From Sphingobacterium paludis (GTDB taxonomy: Bacteria > Bacteroidota > Bacteroidia > Sphingobacteriales > Sphingobacteriaceae), in contig NZ_SNZV01000003.1 of NCBI RefSeq assembly GCF_004364125.1, positions 248,001 to 312,000 on the forward strand: 64,000 nucleotides of DNA. The letters run 5' to 3'. A program made the position numbers and the translations under genes. Of the stretch, positions 8,369 through 15,920 are shown piece after piece. The notes below the pieces were generated by a model, which did no database searches, had not been told where the DNA came from, and saw nothing but the letters and a program-made list of their open reading frames with translations. The first letter of the stretch is position 1; every line of letters starts with the position of its first letter.

Positions 8369-8665
8369 TTGTACCAATCTAAACAAACTTACGTGGAATT
8401 CGTTGCTTTAACACACAGTATATTAAAAATGCTCAAAAGCAAGGGCTATACTGTTTTGCATTCTATTTCCCCGATAACGAGTGAAGATCCAACTTGGTAC
8501 CCGAAGAAGATGGCCATCGAAAGATTGATGCAGATAGATAACGAATATCTAGCTAATCACTCGCAGCCGCTAAATGAAATTCATTTTCTCATAATACAAG
8601 ATGCCCTAGATAACATCCCAGAGGAATATCTCATCGGCATGGTGTTTATTGGTGACTTAAAATAA
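8369..8665 (+). CDS. Hypothetical 98-residue phage protein
   Basis: The frame has no early ATG: the candidate starts are TTG at 8369, GTG at 8393 and ATG at 8429. The segment YVEFVALTHSILKMLKSKGYTV reads as one amphipathic helix, so an upstream TTG or GTG start is favoured and the true start is uncertain. Divergent from the SRAP gene with only 22 bp between, so the two probably share a regulatory region. Function unknown; the next gene follows after 10 bp. Confidence 0.55.
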   Translation: MYQSKQTYVEFVALTHSILKMLKSKGYTVLHSISPITSEDPTWYPKKMAIERLMQIDNEYLANHSQPLNEIHFLIIQDALDNIPEEYLIGMVFIGDLK

Positions 8666-8675
8666 AAAAACAAAC

Positions 8676-9152
8676 ATGGCACTACAGGATAAATTAGAGG
8701 ATTACAACAATATCTACCAATTCAGGGAATTCCCGGATCAATTTCACTTCAGCTTTAGTCCAGAGCGAATGATTATCCGGAACGAAGCAATTAGAACGGG
8801 TAATAAAGAACTTTACGAAGCCTTTCTTCGTGAGCGATATCCTGATGATGCCGATGCCGAACTTGCGATCTTCGATAGTACCATAGCAGACACCAAGCAG
8901 GTGTCAGGTGCGGAAGCTGCTGATTTTTTCAAACGGCATGGGATTGTCGCGCTAATGGCAGACCTAACATTTTCAGATCCAGACACCATTTTCACCGCTA
9001 AGATCATGAGTGACTGCGAGGCCGGTGACGAAATAAACGAATCCGAAGAACCTATCGGCGCTTATGTGCCAATAAGTACCGTGGCCGGTCGTGATTTGCT
9101 TTGGCTTGATGTGAGTGAAATAAGGCTGGCGTATGGCGGTGGTAGAAAGTAA
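8676..9152 (+). CDS. Hypothetical 158-residue acidic phage protein
   Basis: An acidic soluble protein with a helical middle (NKELYEAFLRERYPDDADAELAIFD) and a beta-rich C-terminal part (PIGAYVPISTVAGRDLLWLDVSEIRLAYGG). It forms a two-gene rightward unit with the preceding gene. No known motif and no proposed function; acidity is common among phage host-takeover proteins but proves nothing. Confidence 0.55.
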   Translation: MALQDKLEDYNNIYQFREFPDQFHFSFSPERMIIRNEAIRTGNKELYEAFLRERYPDDADAELAIFDSTIADTKQVSGAEAADFFKRHGIVALMADLTFSDPDTIFTAKIMSDCEAGDEINESEEPIGAYVPISTVAGRDLLWLDVSEIRLAYGGGRK

Positions 9153-9165
9153 TAGGTAGTGGCCT

Positions 9166-9357
9166 TTACTGGGTTTCTTCAAGCCAGCTAACGAAGCCTT
9201 TGTCGATCCATTCCTCTTTAAAAGTGGAGAGTACTTTGCGCTTACCAAACAGGAACTTTACGCCATTGACATCGTAGAATAGGACAGTATCGAGTGGGTG
9301 ATTGAAGTGCTCAACGGTCGGCAGCCGTTCATTGATTGGGATAAGGGTGAGTTTCAT
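9166..9357 (-). CDS. Small DUF551-like phage protein
   Basis: 63 residues with the outline of DUF551-type phage proteins: a starting I-x-x-x-x-RLP motif (LIPINERLPTVEHF), a DTVLFYDVNG strand, and a closing W-containing segment (EEWIDKGFVSWLEE). The match is by general pattern only. Convergent with the 8676 gene, 13 bp apart. Confidence 0.5.
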   Translation of the reverse strand: MKLTLIPINERLPTVEHFNHPLDTVLFYDVNGVKFLFGKRKVLSTFKEEWIDKGFVSWLEETQ

Positions 9358-9410
9358 GGGGGCAATGTGGGGAATGTATCTGGACTTTTCTTACGGAAAG
9401 CCCTAAAATA

Positions 9411-9438
9411 AAAAGCCCCTAATTTGTTAGAGGCTTTT
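9411..9438 (-). terminator. Terminator of the lipoprotein / membrane-protein pair
   Basis: AAAAGCCCCTAA / TTAGAGGCTTTT (12-bp arms, one mismatch) followed on the minus strand by a T-rich tract (TTTTATTTT). It starts 27 bp past the stop of the 9465 gene. Confidence 0.75.
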
Positions 9439-9464
9439 GGAAAACGGAATGTTTAATGACAGTT

Positions 9465-9830
9465 CTATTCTTTCTGGTTTTTACTAATTTCCGATTCTGA
9501 TATATAGGGTAGTTTGAACCTTTCACTGTAATTTAGATATTGGTTCCATTCCCAAAACCTCCATGGAGTTATCCAAAATGTTCTGTACAATTGCTTATCC
9601 TTAATGTCAGGATGTTTTTCTAAAAATGAATTGTAGGAAATTTTTGCACTTGAATAACTTAATCCTTTCATACCATATTCTTTAAATCTGAATGTGCCAT
9701 TAAAGTTACTATATGAATAGTCTCTTTTTAGGAATAGATATATAAAAGTGTAGTTAGTTAAATATACAACCGTTGCGCAACTTGCAACTATTAGCATAAT
9801 ATTTTTTAGTTTACTTTTTTTTATTTGCAT
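9465..9830 (-). CDS. Single-span membrane protein coupled to the lipoprotein gene (candidate immunity protein)
   Basis: 121 residues: a basic N-terminus, one membrane helix at about residues 11-33 (IMLIVASCATVVYLTNYTFIYLF), then a Tyr/Phe/Trp-rich soluble part of about 85 residues. The start overlaps the last 10 bp of the upstream lipoprotein gene, so the two are translationally coupled, and a terminator follows. Membrane anchoring plus tight coupling to a gene with a likely hydrolase domain suggests an immunity or partner protein; no family is recognised. Confidence 0.6.
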   Translation of the reverse strand: MQIKKSKLKNIMLIVASCATVVYLTNYTFIYLFLKRDYSYSNFNGTFRFKEYGMKGLSYSSAKISYNSFLEKHPDIKDKQLYRTFWITPWRFWEWNQYLNYSERFKLPYISESEISKNQKE

Positions 9831-11170
9831 GGTCCTTTGCTCTTTGGTGGTGTTAAATTATAAAGCATAGAAGTTACTCTAGTATCTCCATTTGCCTTTT
9901 GTTGCCGCAACTGCTGCCCCAAAGCCGCAGGTGTATACGCAGAAAGATATATTACTCCTCCTGGATAGCCGGTTACACCTATAATCGTTACTGAACTTAT
10001 TGGAATTGTCAAGCTTATATCACCTGCTCTCACAGCATCATATACATAGCGTACACAATTTGAATTAAAGGCGTTATATGTAGGCAAAGGACTTGATGCT
10101 TTATCTAAAATCTTTTGAAATCTTGCCGCGTCATTACCCAGATCGAAATCAATAGATACGTTGTATCCAATCGGCTGACCAGAATCTGCTCCGTTGTCGA
10201 CGACTTTTGACGGTCCATTAAGGTCTCTATAAATTTTCCCTCCTACAGGATAATAGCCTAAAACTTGAGTAATAGAGATGCCGTTTGTGCCAATTTTCGT
10301 TAAAGAAATAGCAGCGTGACCAACTTCGTTGGCACCATAATGTGAAGATTTACCTGGTTCAGGTTCCTGAACGAGAACAGAAACCTTGAACTTTGCACCT
10401 GCATTGGGAATGTTTCCAAAACATTCCACGTAGTCAGAAGGATCGACAGCAGGGCTTTCTAAGGGCATTTCAAAATCGTCGGATATGTATCCAAACCCTG
10501 CGCCGCCGCCGCCGCCACCGCCGCCACCGCCGCCACCGCCGCCGCTGCCATCCCAATCTTCAGGCACTTGTTCTTCGGTTTCCGGCTTAAAAGGATCGTC
10601 ATTTTGATTACAAACTTGATGTTCTTTGTAAACGCCATTAACGATTGTCCATATTGTTCTGCATTCATCTCCGGGCCCCATTTTTTTCCCGTATGAAGAA
10701 TTTCCTATTCGTCTAGAACTGACAATTTTTCCTTGTGTAACATTGGCGTAAGTCGCGGCTGTTTCAGTTATTGATTCTGTAAAGATTGTACCATCGAAAT
10801 CATTTGCTGGCATGCTAGTCACCATGGTAAGATAGCTCAAAGAATATTTTCCATTTCCCTTCGTTGCTTTAATCCATACTTGATAGTATTGCTTTACATC
10901 TGTCTTCTTTAATCCAAAATCTATGGAATCCAATATACGCACCCGTATATAAGTTGCAGAAGAGTCTCTTTTGATCGCAGTAGGATCATCCCAATCTATT
11001 TTCTTGTTTAGACTTCCCCATAGCGTATGGTTGTCTAGTAGGGCCGCACGATTGAAACTCGACTTAATGCTAGCAATTTCGATTTCCTCAAGGTTGGGAA
11101 ATTCGTTCTGCCTATCACAGCCCAAAAAAAGCAATGAAATTGCTAGGATAATAATTGTTAGTTTATTCAT
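9821..11170 (-). CDS. Lipoprotein with poly-Gly linker and permuted papain-like (NlpC/P60-type) domain
   Basis: 449 residues from the ATG at 11170; an upstream in-frame start is rejected because MNKLTIIILAISLLFLGC is a complete lipoprotein signal with Cys18. The N-terminal domain (about 20-195) is unfamiliar. Residues 210-223 are 14 glycines in a row. The C-terminal domain holds EVGHAAISLTK (H285) and FNSNCVRYVYDAV (C372); His before Cys is the order of circularly permuted NlpC/P60 or LRAT-like folds. Similar domains (VGHTFISLT ... FNCTDYAL) recur in Bacteroidota surface and polymorphic-toxin-like proteins. A hydrolase or acyltransferase effector shown on the surface is inferred; the substrate is unknown. 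Confidence 0.75.
   Translation of the reverse strand: MNKLTIIILAISLLFLGCDRQNEFPNLEEIEIASIKSSFNRAALLDNHTLWGSLNKKIDWDDPTAIKRDSSATYIRVRILDSIDFGLKKTDVKQYYQVWIKATKGNGKYSLSYLTMVTSMPANDFDGTIFTESITETAATYANVTQGKIVSSRRIGNSSYGKKMGPGDECRTIWTIVNGVYKEHQVCNQNDDPFKPETEEQVPEDWDGSGGGGGGGGGGGGGGAGFGYISDDFEMPLESPAVDPSDYVECFGNIPNAGAKFKVSVLVQEPEPGKSSHYGANEVGHAAISLTKIGTNGISITQVLGYYPVGGKIYRDLNGPSKVVDNGADSGQPIGYNVSIDFDLGNDAARFQKILDKASSPLPTYNAFNSNCVRYVYDAVRAGDISLTIPISSVTIIGVTGYPGGVIYLSAYTPAALGQQLRQQKANGDTRVTSMLYNLTPPKSKGPCK
10500..10550. repeat. Trinucleotide / 9-bp tandem repeat encoding the glycine run
   Basis: A GC-rich CCG/CCA tract with a near-perfect 9-bp period (GCCGCCACC) inside the lipoprotein gene. Gains or losses of triplets would change linker length without breaking the frame. 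Confidence 0.85.
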
Positions 11171-11187
11171 AAAGTAAATTAGTTTGT

Positions 11188-11195
11188 CAAATATA
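11188..11195 (-). promoter_or_regulatory. -7 element TATATTTG of the lipoprotein gene
   Basis: On the minus strand TATATTTG matches TAnnTTTG 17 bp before the ATG at 11170. TTTG at 11210-11213 is only 14 bp upstream, closer than the usual 18-23 bp. The remaining gap to 11430 is AT-rich with no gene seen. Confidence 0.55.
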
Positions 11196-11429
11196 TCACG
11201 TGGTTTTCGCAAATCCAATAAATTTCAATTTTTTTTGCATTATATTTTGTTTAAATTTTCAAGCATCAATACTAGATCTATGGAAGTCTTAGGGGGGAGG
11301 AAAAGCCATTCTTAATAACGCTTCTTTCATGAGTGAAAGTTATGAATCAAAATTTTACAAACTTTACGGCTTACCGTAAAATGCAATTTATGTATCCAAT
11401 CCATATTCAAAGAGGTTTGCTTTAATTTA

Positions 11430-11449
11430 GGGCGGCTATACAACCGCCC
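11430..11449. terminator. GC-rich hairpin past the secreted-peptide gene
   Basis: GGGCGG / CCGCCC arms around an 8-base loop, 9 bp beyond the stop of the 11459 gene. No T-run follows, so it is a weak terminator call. Confidence 0.4.
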
Positions 11450-11458
11450 CTGTTAATA

Positions 11459-11674
11459 CTATCCTCCTAGCGGGTTTTGCCAAGGTTTCCAATCCCATGG
11501 AGTAGGGCCGCCCGGATATGGCACCGGTAATGGATAAGCCGGGGGGGGATCTGGTATAGTACCATAGTCTCCGCTATCCCAAGTGCTAGGCTGAGCTTTC
11601 ACTTCGATTGTTGTGGTTGTCGTCAACGCTGCCATTCCTAGAATGAGAGCGGACATGATTAAAAATTTACGCAT
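11459..11674 (-). CDS. Small secreted Pro/Gly/Trp-rich peptide
   Basis: 71 residues. A classical signal peptide (MRKFLIMSALILGMAAL..., likely cut after VKA near residue 27) leaves about 44 residues rich in Pro, Gly, Trp and Asp with no Cys or Lys beyond one residue (IPDPPPAYPLPVPYPGG). Low complexity suggests an extended secreted peptide. It is the same strand as the lipoprotein pair but separated by about 290 bp. Function unknown; a surface or bacteriocin-like peptide cannot be excluded. Confidence 0.6.
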   Translation of the reverse strand: MRKFLIMSALILGMAALTTTTTIEVKAQPSTWDSGDYGTIPDPPPAYPLPVPYPGGPTPWDWKPWQNPLGG

Positions 11675-11773
11675 TGTTTATTTATTGAAATTTATTTTCA
11701 CTTTTTTGGTCACTTTCATTTTTTGCATAGTATTTATGAGTATGAAGGGCATAATAGAGCCCTTGTTGATAAA

Positions 11774-11911
11774 ATGAAAAATGATAACTACTTTAAAACA
11801 AGACTTTTAATGAAGTCTTTCGAGTTCCCCTTGAATTGGGTTGAGCAAACTATTGTTGATTCGCATGTTAGCAGAATGAAAGAGTTGATAGACTATAAGC
11901 CCAAACAATAG
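11774..11911 (+). CDS. Doubtful small reading frame (45 residues)
   Basis: An open frame starting at ATG 11774 (a TTG at 11723 would give 62 residues) encodes a charged helical peptide, LMKSFEFPLNWVEQTIVDSHVSRMKELIDY. It is bounded by a hairpin at 11919. Composition is protein-like, but there is no promoter or homology to support it. Confidence 0.3.
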   Translation: MKNDNYFKTRLLMKSFEFPLNWVEQTIVDSHVSRMKELIDYKPKQ

Positions 11912-11918
11912 GATTGAT

Positions 11919-11953
11919 GCAGCTACTGTGAGAATATTCATCGCAGTGGCTGC
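11919..11953. terminator. Hairpin ending the leftward methyltransferase operon
   Basis: GCAGCTACTGTG / CGCAGTGGCTGC arms (12 bp, two G-U) begin immediately after the stop codon of the C5 methyltransferase at 11954. No strong T-run is present. Confidence 0.5.
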
Positions 11954-12874
11954 TTAATTAAAGTATCTCATGAGCTCTTTACCTGCCCATATTCCCATTT
12001 CCCTGGGCACACCGTTGCCGATGTACATGAAGTTCTTTTTGATGTCGCTGCCATCACCGTGTGTTGGAAAAACAAAGTCGTCTGGCACGCCTTGAAGCCT
12101 TGCGTACTCACGCACGGTGAACGGCCGCAACCCTCCAACGAAATTCTTATCGACGACTAGTCTTGTACCTTGATCTTTGCTGTAATGTGCTACACAAGTA
12201 GGCGCAAAGGAATTGCTATTTGAGGGATCGACGATTATGGGCTTATCGCGATATGCACCGTTCACGCGAGCATATACATTTTTCGGAATGCTCAACCGAG
12301 GATTTTTTTCCAAAATATCCTTTACGGTAGTTCTACGAACATTATCCGGTTGCCGAAAATTGAAAGGCTTTTTAGTTCCAATGATAATCACTCGTTTCCT
12401 GTCTTGCGGTAACCAATTCAGTGCGTTCACTGGACAAAATACCTGAACGTAGTATTGCGGTAACTTGGTCATTGCTTCGACGACTACCGGAAACTTCATC
12501 ATTCCTGGAACGTTTTCAAGAACATAAGCCTCCGGCTGCTCGATGGCCACATGCCTAAAAAAGTGTAAGTATAGCTCATCGCCCGTCCGCACACCGTGTA
12601 TGTCGCCGATATCGGAATATTTGGTACATGGGTACGTGCCTATTACTACGTCCGATTTAGTTTGTGGAGTCACCAGCATATCCTTAATATCCTCTGTAAT
12701 GATATTGTGCGAGAAATACTGCGGATTCATTTTCATTATAGCAGTTGCGCCTTTGTCAATGTCTAAGGACTGGACGAAATTTAATCCGGCTTCCTGTAAA
12801 CCGATTTCGAAAATGCCGATTCCTGAAAAATATCCTTTTGTAGTTGGTTTGTACATTATTGTAGGTTTAAACAT
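11954..12874 (-). CDS. DNA (cytosine-5-)-methyltransferase, phage orphan
   Basis: 306 residues from ATG 12874 (ATG 12856 and TTG 12907 are alternatives). C5-methylase motifs in order: I GYFSGIGIFEIGL, IV GTYPCTKYSDIG with the catalytic Cys (PCT rather than the usual PCQ), VI LENVPGM, VIII QDRKRVIIIG, IX RPFTVREYARLQGVPDDF, X YIGNGVP. The target-recognition region between VIII and IX is about 70 residues, short for the family. No restriction enzyme lies nearby, so self-protection from host restriction is likely. Last gene of the leftward operon that includes the DndC-like gene. Confidence 0.93.
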   Translation of the reverse strand: MFKPTIMYKPTTKGYFSGIGIFEIGLQEAGLNFVQSLDIDKGATAIMKMNPQYFSHNIITEDIKDMLVTPQTKSDVVIGTYPCTKYSDIGDIHGVRTGDELYLHFFRHVAIEQPEAYVLENVPGMMKFPVVVEAMTKLPQYYVQVFCPVNALNWLPQDRKRVIIIGTKKPFNFRQPDNVRRTTVKDILEKNPRLSIPKNVYARVNGAYRDKPIIVDPSNSNSFAPTCVAHYSKDQGTRLVVDKNFVGGLRPFTVREYARLQGVPDDFVFPTHGDGSDIKKNFMYIGNGVPREMGIWAGKELMRYFN

Positions 12875-12903
12875 GTATGTTATCACTGATATTGTCGATA
12901 ATC

Positions 12904-13119
12904 TCAATTATCAGCGAATTCGTCGATATTCCAGTTTTTGCTTTGGAGGGTGATGGAAAATCCCTCGCGCCCTCGGTAGCCTAAGTACTTGATGTACCAC
13001 CTTGAAACTGTTGCAACGGAGCACCCAAAATGTTGCGCAACCATCGCAATAGTGTTGCCTGCATGCAACAGTTCCATGGCTGCTGCTATCGTTTCTATGG
13101 GGTAGGTGTGAGGGTTCAT
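12904..13119 (-). CDS. Small helix-turn-helix protein
   Basis: 71 residues with one HTH: IETIAAAMELLHAGNTIAMVAQHFGCSVATVSRWYIKYLG, of the homeodomain-like resolvase / transposase-N-terminus kind, followed by a short tail. It shares one base with the stop of the DndC-like gene and sits just before the methyltransferase, so the three are one transcription unit. It could regulate this operon or bring a modification enzyme to DNA; neither is shown. Confidence 0.75.
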   Translation of the reverse strand: MNPHTYPIETIAAAMELLHAGNTIAMVAQHFGCSVATVSRWYIKYLGYRGREGFSITLQSKNWNIDEFADN

Positions 13120-14327
13120 TATGTAATGTCAAAAAATAAGTCAGGCTGTGAAGTCCCATCATTGAACCTCTGTAGAAAAGGTTCATCTCCTTTCTTCTCC
13201 GTTCCATCCCAGCCCTGCGGCCACGTGTTATTGCTAATCATCCGGCGAATAGCTGATTCCTCTTGATTGTTGATCAGGGAGATAGTGGGCTTTCCTTCAC
13301 GTTCGGCGATCGTATTTATATCATTTTCGATATCTCTTACTTGTTGTAAGCCCCATAGGCGAGCTTCGAATGTCAGAGGCCCCATTCTATTTTGATTTTT
13401 AGCCAAATCACCGTCTTTCTTGATCTGAAGTTCTGTTTTACGCAGCCTATTATGTGGCTTCTTCAATTCCGCGTATATTTCTCTCAATCTCAGCAAAGGC
13501 GCGAGATATGCCCAAAAGGGATTCTTTATGGTAAGCAAGAGCGATAAATCTTTACTGGCAAGATTACAGCCAACGCATCCAGTTCTTGCGTTCTTCTCTT
13601 CCGCTTCATCTCCGCCATAACTGTCTGCTACCTGCTCTGTTTTCCAAGCTCCATACTTCGCCATTGGGGCGAATATTTTTAGCCAGTCCCATACTGAGCA
13701 CACGCGCCAATGGAGAATCGGAGCAAGTTTATCACAGATAGAGTCCGGTGCAGTTAATTGGTACCAACCTTGTCCGCATTCAGCGCCATCCTTTCCGCAG
13801 CTCATAGAGATCCGGCCATCCCGTGCAGCGCTTTCGCCTTGCCGAACACCAGTGATCAATAGGAACTTTTCACCTTTCGATTTGTAAAGGCGCTCAAGAT
13901 GCTTCATCATCGGATCAATTTTAAGTTTAGGAGTGCACCAGCGGAATGTGTTGGAAGGTGGAGGGACACCTTTGCCAAACATGTACACAAAAAATCTGTC
14001 TTCAATAGAAGCTGTAACAATATCGACACGGATTGATCGGTTCCGCAACTGATCACAGATCAACATTGCAGACATCCATAATGGTGTTAGCTCTAATCTC
14101 GTATCAGCGAGTAACACAGTTATTTTCTTGGGAGATTTTATCTGTCCTGATTCGATTAAATAAAGAACGAAGGTAAGTGTGGCTGTGCTATCCTTTCCTC
14201 CAGACCACGCGAATACCCAGTGATCATATTTAGGACCATAAGCATTCATCGATTGTACTGTTAACTCCTGTTGTTCCTGGAATGTGCTACGCATTGCTGA
14301 GAACATGTTTAGTTGTGTCTTACTCAC
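13119..14327 (-). CDS. PAPS-reductase-family PP-loop protein, DndC-like
   Basis: 402 residues. The GTG start at 14327 is set by a strong Shine-Dalgarno GAGGAGGTG about 6 bp upstream and a 4-bp GTGA overlap with the previous stop; a longer frame reaches 14438. Motifs: PP-loop AWSGGKDST (SGGKDS at residues 42-47), RWCTPKLK (C131), GVRQGES, and GCVGC (C251, C254) in a context R-x-GC-x-x-C-x(5)-D-x-S that recalls the Fe-S site of DndC, the sulfur-activating protein of DNA phosphorothioation. No dndA, B, D or E is in the window. The family also has many phage members of unknown role. Confidence 0.82.
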   Translation of the reverse strand: MSKTQLNMFSAMRSTFQEQQELTVQSMNAYGPKYDHWVFAWSGGKDSTATLTFVLYLIESGQIKSPKKITVLLADTRLELTPLWMSAMLICDQLRNRSIRVDIVTASIEDRFFVYMFGKGVPPPSNTFRWCTPKLKIDPMMKHLERLYKSKGEKFLLITGVRQGESAARDGRISMSCGKDGAECGQGWYQLTAPDSICDKLAPILHWRVCSVWDWLKIFAPMAKYGAWKTEQVADSYGGDEAEEKNARTGCVGCNLASKDLSLLLTIKNPFWAYLAPLLRLREIYAELKKPHNRLRKTELQIKKDGDLAKNQNRMGPLTFEARLWGLQQVRDIENDINTIAEREGKPTISLINNQEESAIRRMISNNTWPQGWDGTEKKGDEPFLQRFNDGTSQPDLFFDIT

Positions 14328-14509
14328 TTTGCACCTCCTCTCTGGGTTTGATTTTTGGTAAACATCATTAATTGCGGACGAGGTTGGTTTAGCTCCTCGA
14401 TGTCGCTTACTTCCTCTCTTTCCGGCGCTATATCCCAAACGCCAGGATGCACTTCCAGAGCAGGCGCTTCTACCTGCTCTAGGGATTGGATTACTTCGGG
14501 GCTATTCAC
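14324..14509 (-). CDS. Small hypothetical phage protein
   Basis: 61 residues from GTG 14509. This start has AAGGAGG six bases upstream and overlaps the preceding stop as GTGA; the longer frame to 14536 lacks such support. The product is acidic and Pro/Glu-rich (VEAPALEVHPGVWDIAPEREEVSDIEEL), probably disordered. No function is recognised. Confidence 0.6.
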   Translation of the reverse strand: MNSPEVIQSLEQVEAPALEVHPGVWDIAPEREEVSDIEELNQPRPQLMMFTKNQTQRGGAK

Positions 14510-15012
14510 TGGGGGCCTCCTTCTAAAACAATCCATCCTCGTTTAACTAATTCATCAACTGATAAGCCATAGGCAGGAAGCGCATAGCCTTTCGAACGGA
14601 GGTAGTCGTATACTTCTAGGTGGTTGTTTGAGTTCCATTCTGAACGCCCTTTATCTATCCACACAAGAAAATCGCCACCTCTATATCTAACGGTATAATT
14701 AAAACTGCCTCCAAACTCCATTACTAATTCGTCCCAAGCGTGATCTCCGTCAATCCTGCCCCTAACTTTAACATTCCCTTCAGTAAGCTTAGACATTGAG
14801 TCAGGCCGTTGAACCAATAACATTGCTATATAACAAGCATCTTCAGCAGTTATTCCTGATATGGGCTTAAGCCTTAAATGGCTTACATGGTGTATATTCC
14901 ATTGTCCTACTTTGTCTATATGTTCGCCCTCGTGAGGATAAACTGCAAGGCAAACCCTTTGGCCCCAATAAATCGCGAAAAACTTTAATCTGTTTTCTAC
15001 TGTATTATCCAT
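14506..15012 (-). CDS. Conserved phage hypothetical protein (168 residues)
   Basis: Contains LRLKPISGITAEDACYIAMLL and a C-terminal YDYLRSKGYALPAYGLSVDELVKRGW, features I associate with hypothetical proteins widespread in Bacteroidota prophages. The ATG at 15012 has AAGGAGG eight bases upstream. It overlaps both neighbours by 4-8 bp within the leftward operon. Function unknown. Confidence 0.75.
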   Translation of the reverse strand: MDNTVENRLKFFAIYWGQRVCLAVYPHEGEHIDKVGQWNIHHVSHLRLKPISGITAEDACYIAMLLVQRPDSMSKLTEGNVKVRGRIDGDHAWDELVMEFGGSFNYTVRYRGGDFLVWIDKGRSEWNSNNHLEVYDYLRSKGYALPAYGLSVDELVKRGWIVLEGGPQ

Positions 15013-15457
15013 TGCTCGAACCTCCTTCCAAAGTATTCATGTCAACAGCTAGGCCGGCAGCGATTAGGCCGAAAACGTCGAAGTGCTCTTTTACTAATTC
15101 ATTGAAAACTTCATAGGGTGCCTGCACAATTCTCGATTGTTCAGGATTGTCAAGAAATGATTCTAGCCATTCCTGATAAGCGTCGCAATATGTATCAGTT
15201 TCTAAAACCAAAAATTCAATCTTAGTTTTGATTTCTCCGTTATGCTCTATCTCTTTGGTTAGGTCGGATAGGGGGCGAAGGATGGGTTTGTTTCCTAAGA
15301 AGTCACCGTACGTATTGCTGGATTGATTGGGTTCCATTAAAATTAAAAGCCCGTTAGCAGTGCCCTCAACTTGCAAAACTGTTTTTCCGTCAGGGCGCAA
15401 TACTCTCAACCCATACGCCAAGTAAGGCGATATGTGTTCTAGTGTTAGCTTATCCAT
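15005..15457 (-). CDS. Conserved phage hypothetical protein (150 residues)
   Basis: Carries ISPYLAYGLRVLRPDG near the start, NKPILRPLSDLTKEI in the middle and HFDVFGLIAAGLAVDMNTL at the end. This combination is common in Bacteroidota phage and conjugative-element hypothetical proteins of unknown function. The start has a weak GAGGT Shine-Dalgarno and overlaps the preceding gene by 8 bp. Confidence 0.75.
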   Translation of the reverse strand: MDKLTLEHISPYLAYGLRVLRPDGKTVLQVEGTANGLLILMEPNQSSNTYGDFLGNKPILRPLSDLTKEIEHNGEIKTKIEFLVLETDTYCDAYQEWLESFLDNPEQSRIVQAPYEVFNELVKEHFDVFGLIAAGLAVDMNTLEGGSSNG

Positions 15458-15920
15458 TGGTTACCTCGCTTTCCAAACTAGGTGATTCGACAAATCGCCA
15501 TTCCAATACGGTTACATCACTGAATGAGTAGCCGAAATGAACGCCTTCGTTAGAATCTGAAGGAAGAACAAGTCTATCATATGGTATTCCTTTCCAGTGG
15601 CAGTTTCTCGACGCATCAGGATCGGTGGATAATTCCTGCGAATTCCTTTTGGCAAAATATATAGTCTGATTTCCTCTGTAAGATCTTTTTGCCCATACGA
15701 GGGTGTTAGGTGGCGGCAATTCAACTGCCGTCCTAATCCACTTACTTTGTTCTTCCAACTCAATCCCCTTAGCCTCAATAAAAGCCGTCAAAGCTTCCTC
15801 TCTCGTTGATGATTCCGTCAGCGCAAGGCCAAACGTTTCGTTTATCGTTCCGATATCCACACTACTAGCGTCATACATGGATATTAGGCGTATAGCCTGT
15901 TCTAATTGCTTTCTATTCAT
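15450..15920 (-). CDS. Hypothetical phage protein, DUF551-like C-terminal part
   Basis: 156 residues from ATG 15920 (GAGG upstream, overlap with the previous stop); a start at 15932 would add four residues. N-terminal helices (MNRKQLEQAIRLISMYD), then WIRTAVELPPPNTLVWAKRSYRGNQTIYFAKR, whose W-I-x-x-x-x-x-LP...VLVW layout resembles DUF551-type proteins, ending with EWRFVESPSL. Function unknown. Confidence 0.65.
   Translation of the reverse strand: MNRKQLEQAIRLISMYDASSVDIGTINETFGLALTESSTREEALTAFIEAKGIELEEQSKWIRTAVELPPPNTLVWAKRSYRGNQTIYFAKRNSQELSTDPDASRNCHWKGIPYDRLVLPSDSNEGVHFGYSFSDVTVLEWRFVESPSLESEVTNG

Noticed and set aside
10393..10590. Arg/His-rich frame on the plus strand
   Set aside because: It is the reverse reading of the poly-Gly triplet repeat in the lipoprotein gene.
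10459..10668. Ala/Val-repeat frame in the same region
   Set aside because: A shifted reading of the same repeat tract, overlapping the lipoprotein gene on the same strand.
11954..14327. Complete restriction-modification or Dnd system
   Set aside because: Only a methyltransferase, an HTH and a DndC-like protein are present; no endonuclease or DndA/B/D/E in the window.
13119..14438. Longer DndC-like reading starting at 14438
   Set aside because: The Shine-Dalgarno and GTGA overlap point to GTG 14327; the extra N-terminus overlaps the previous gene.
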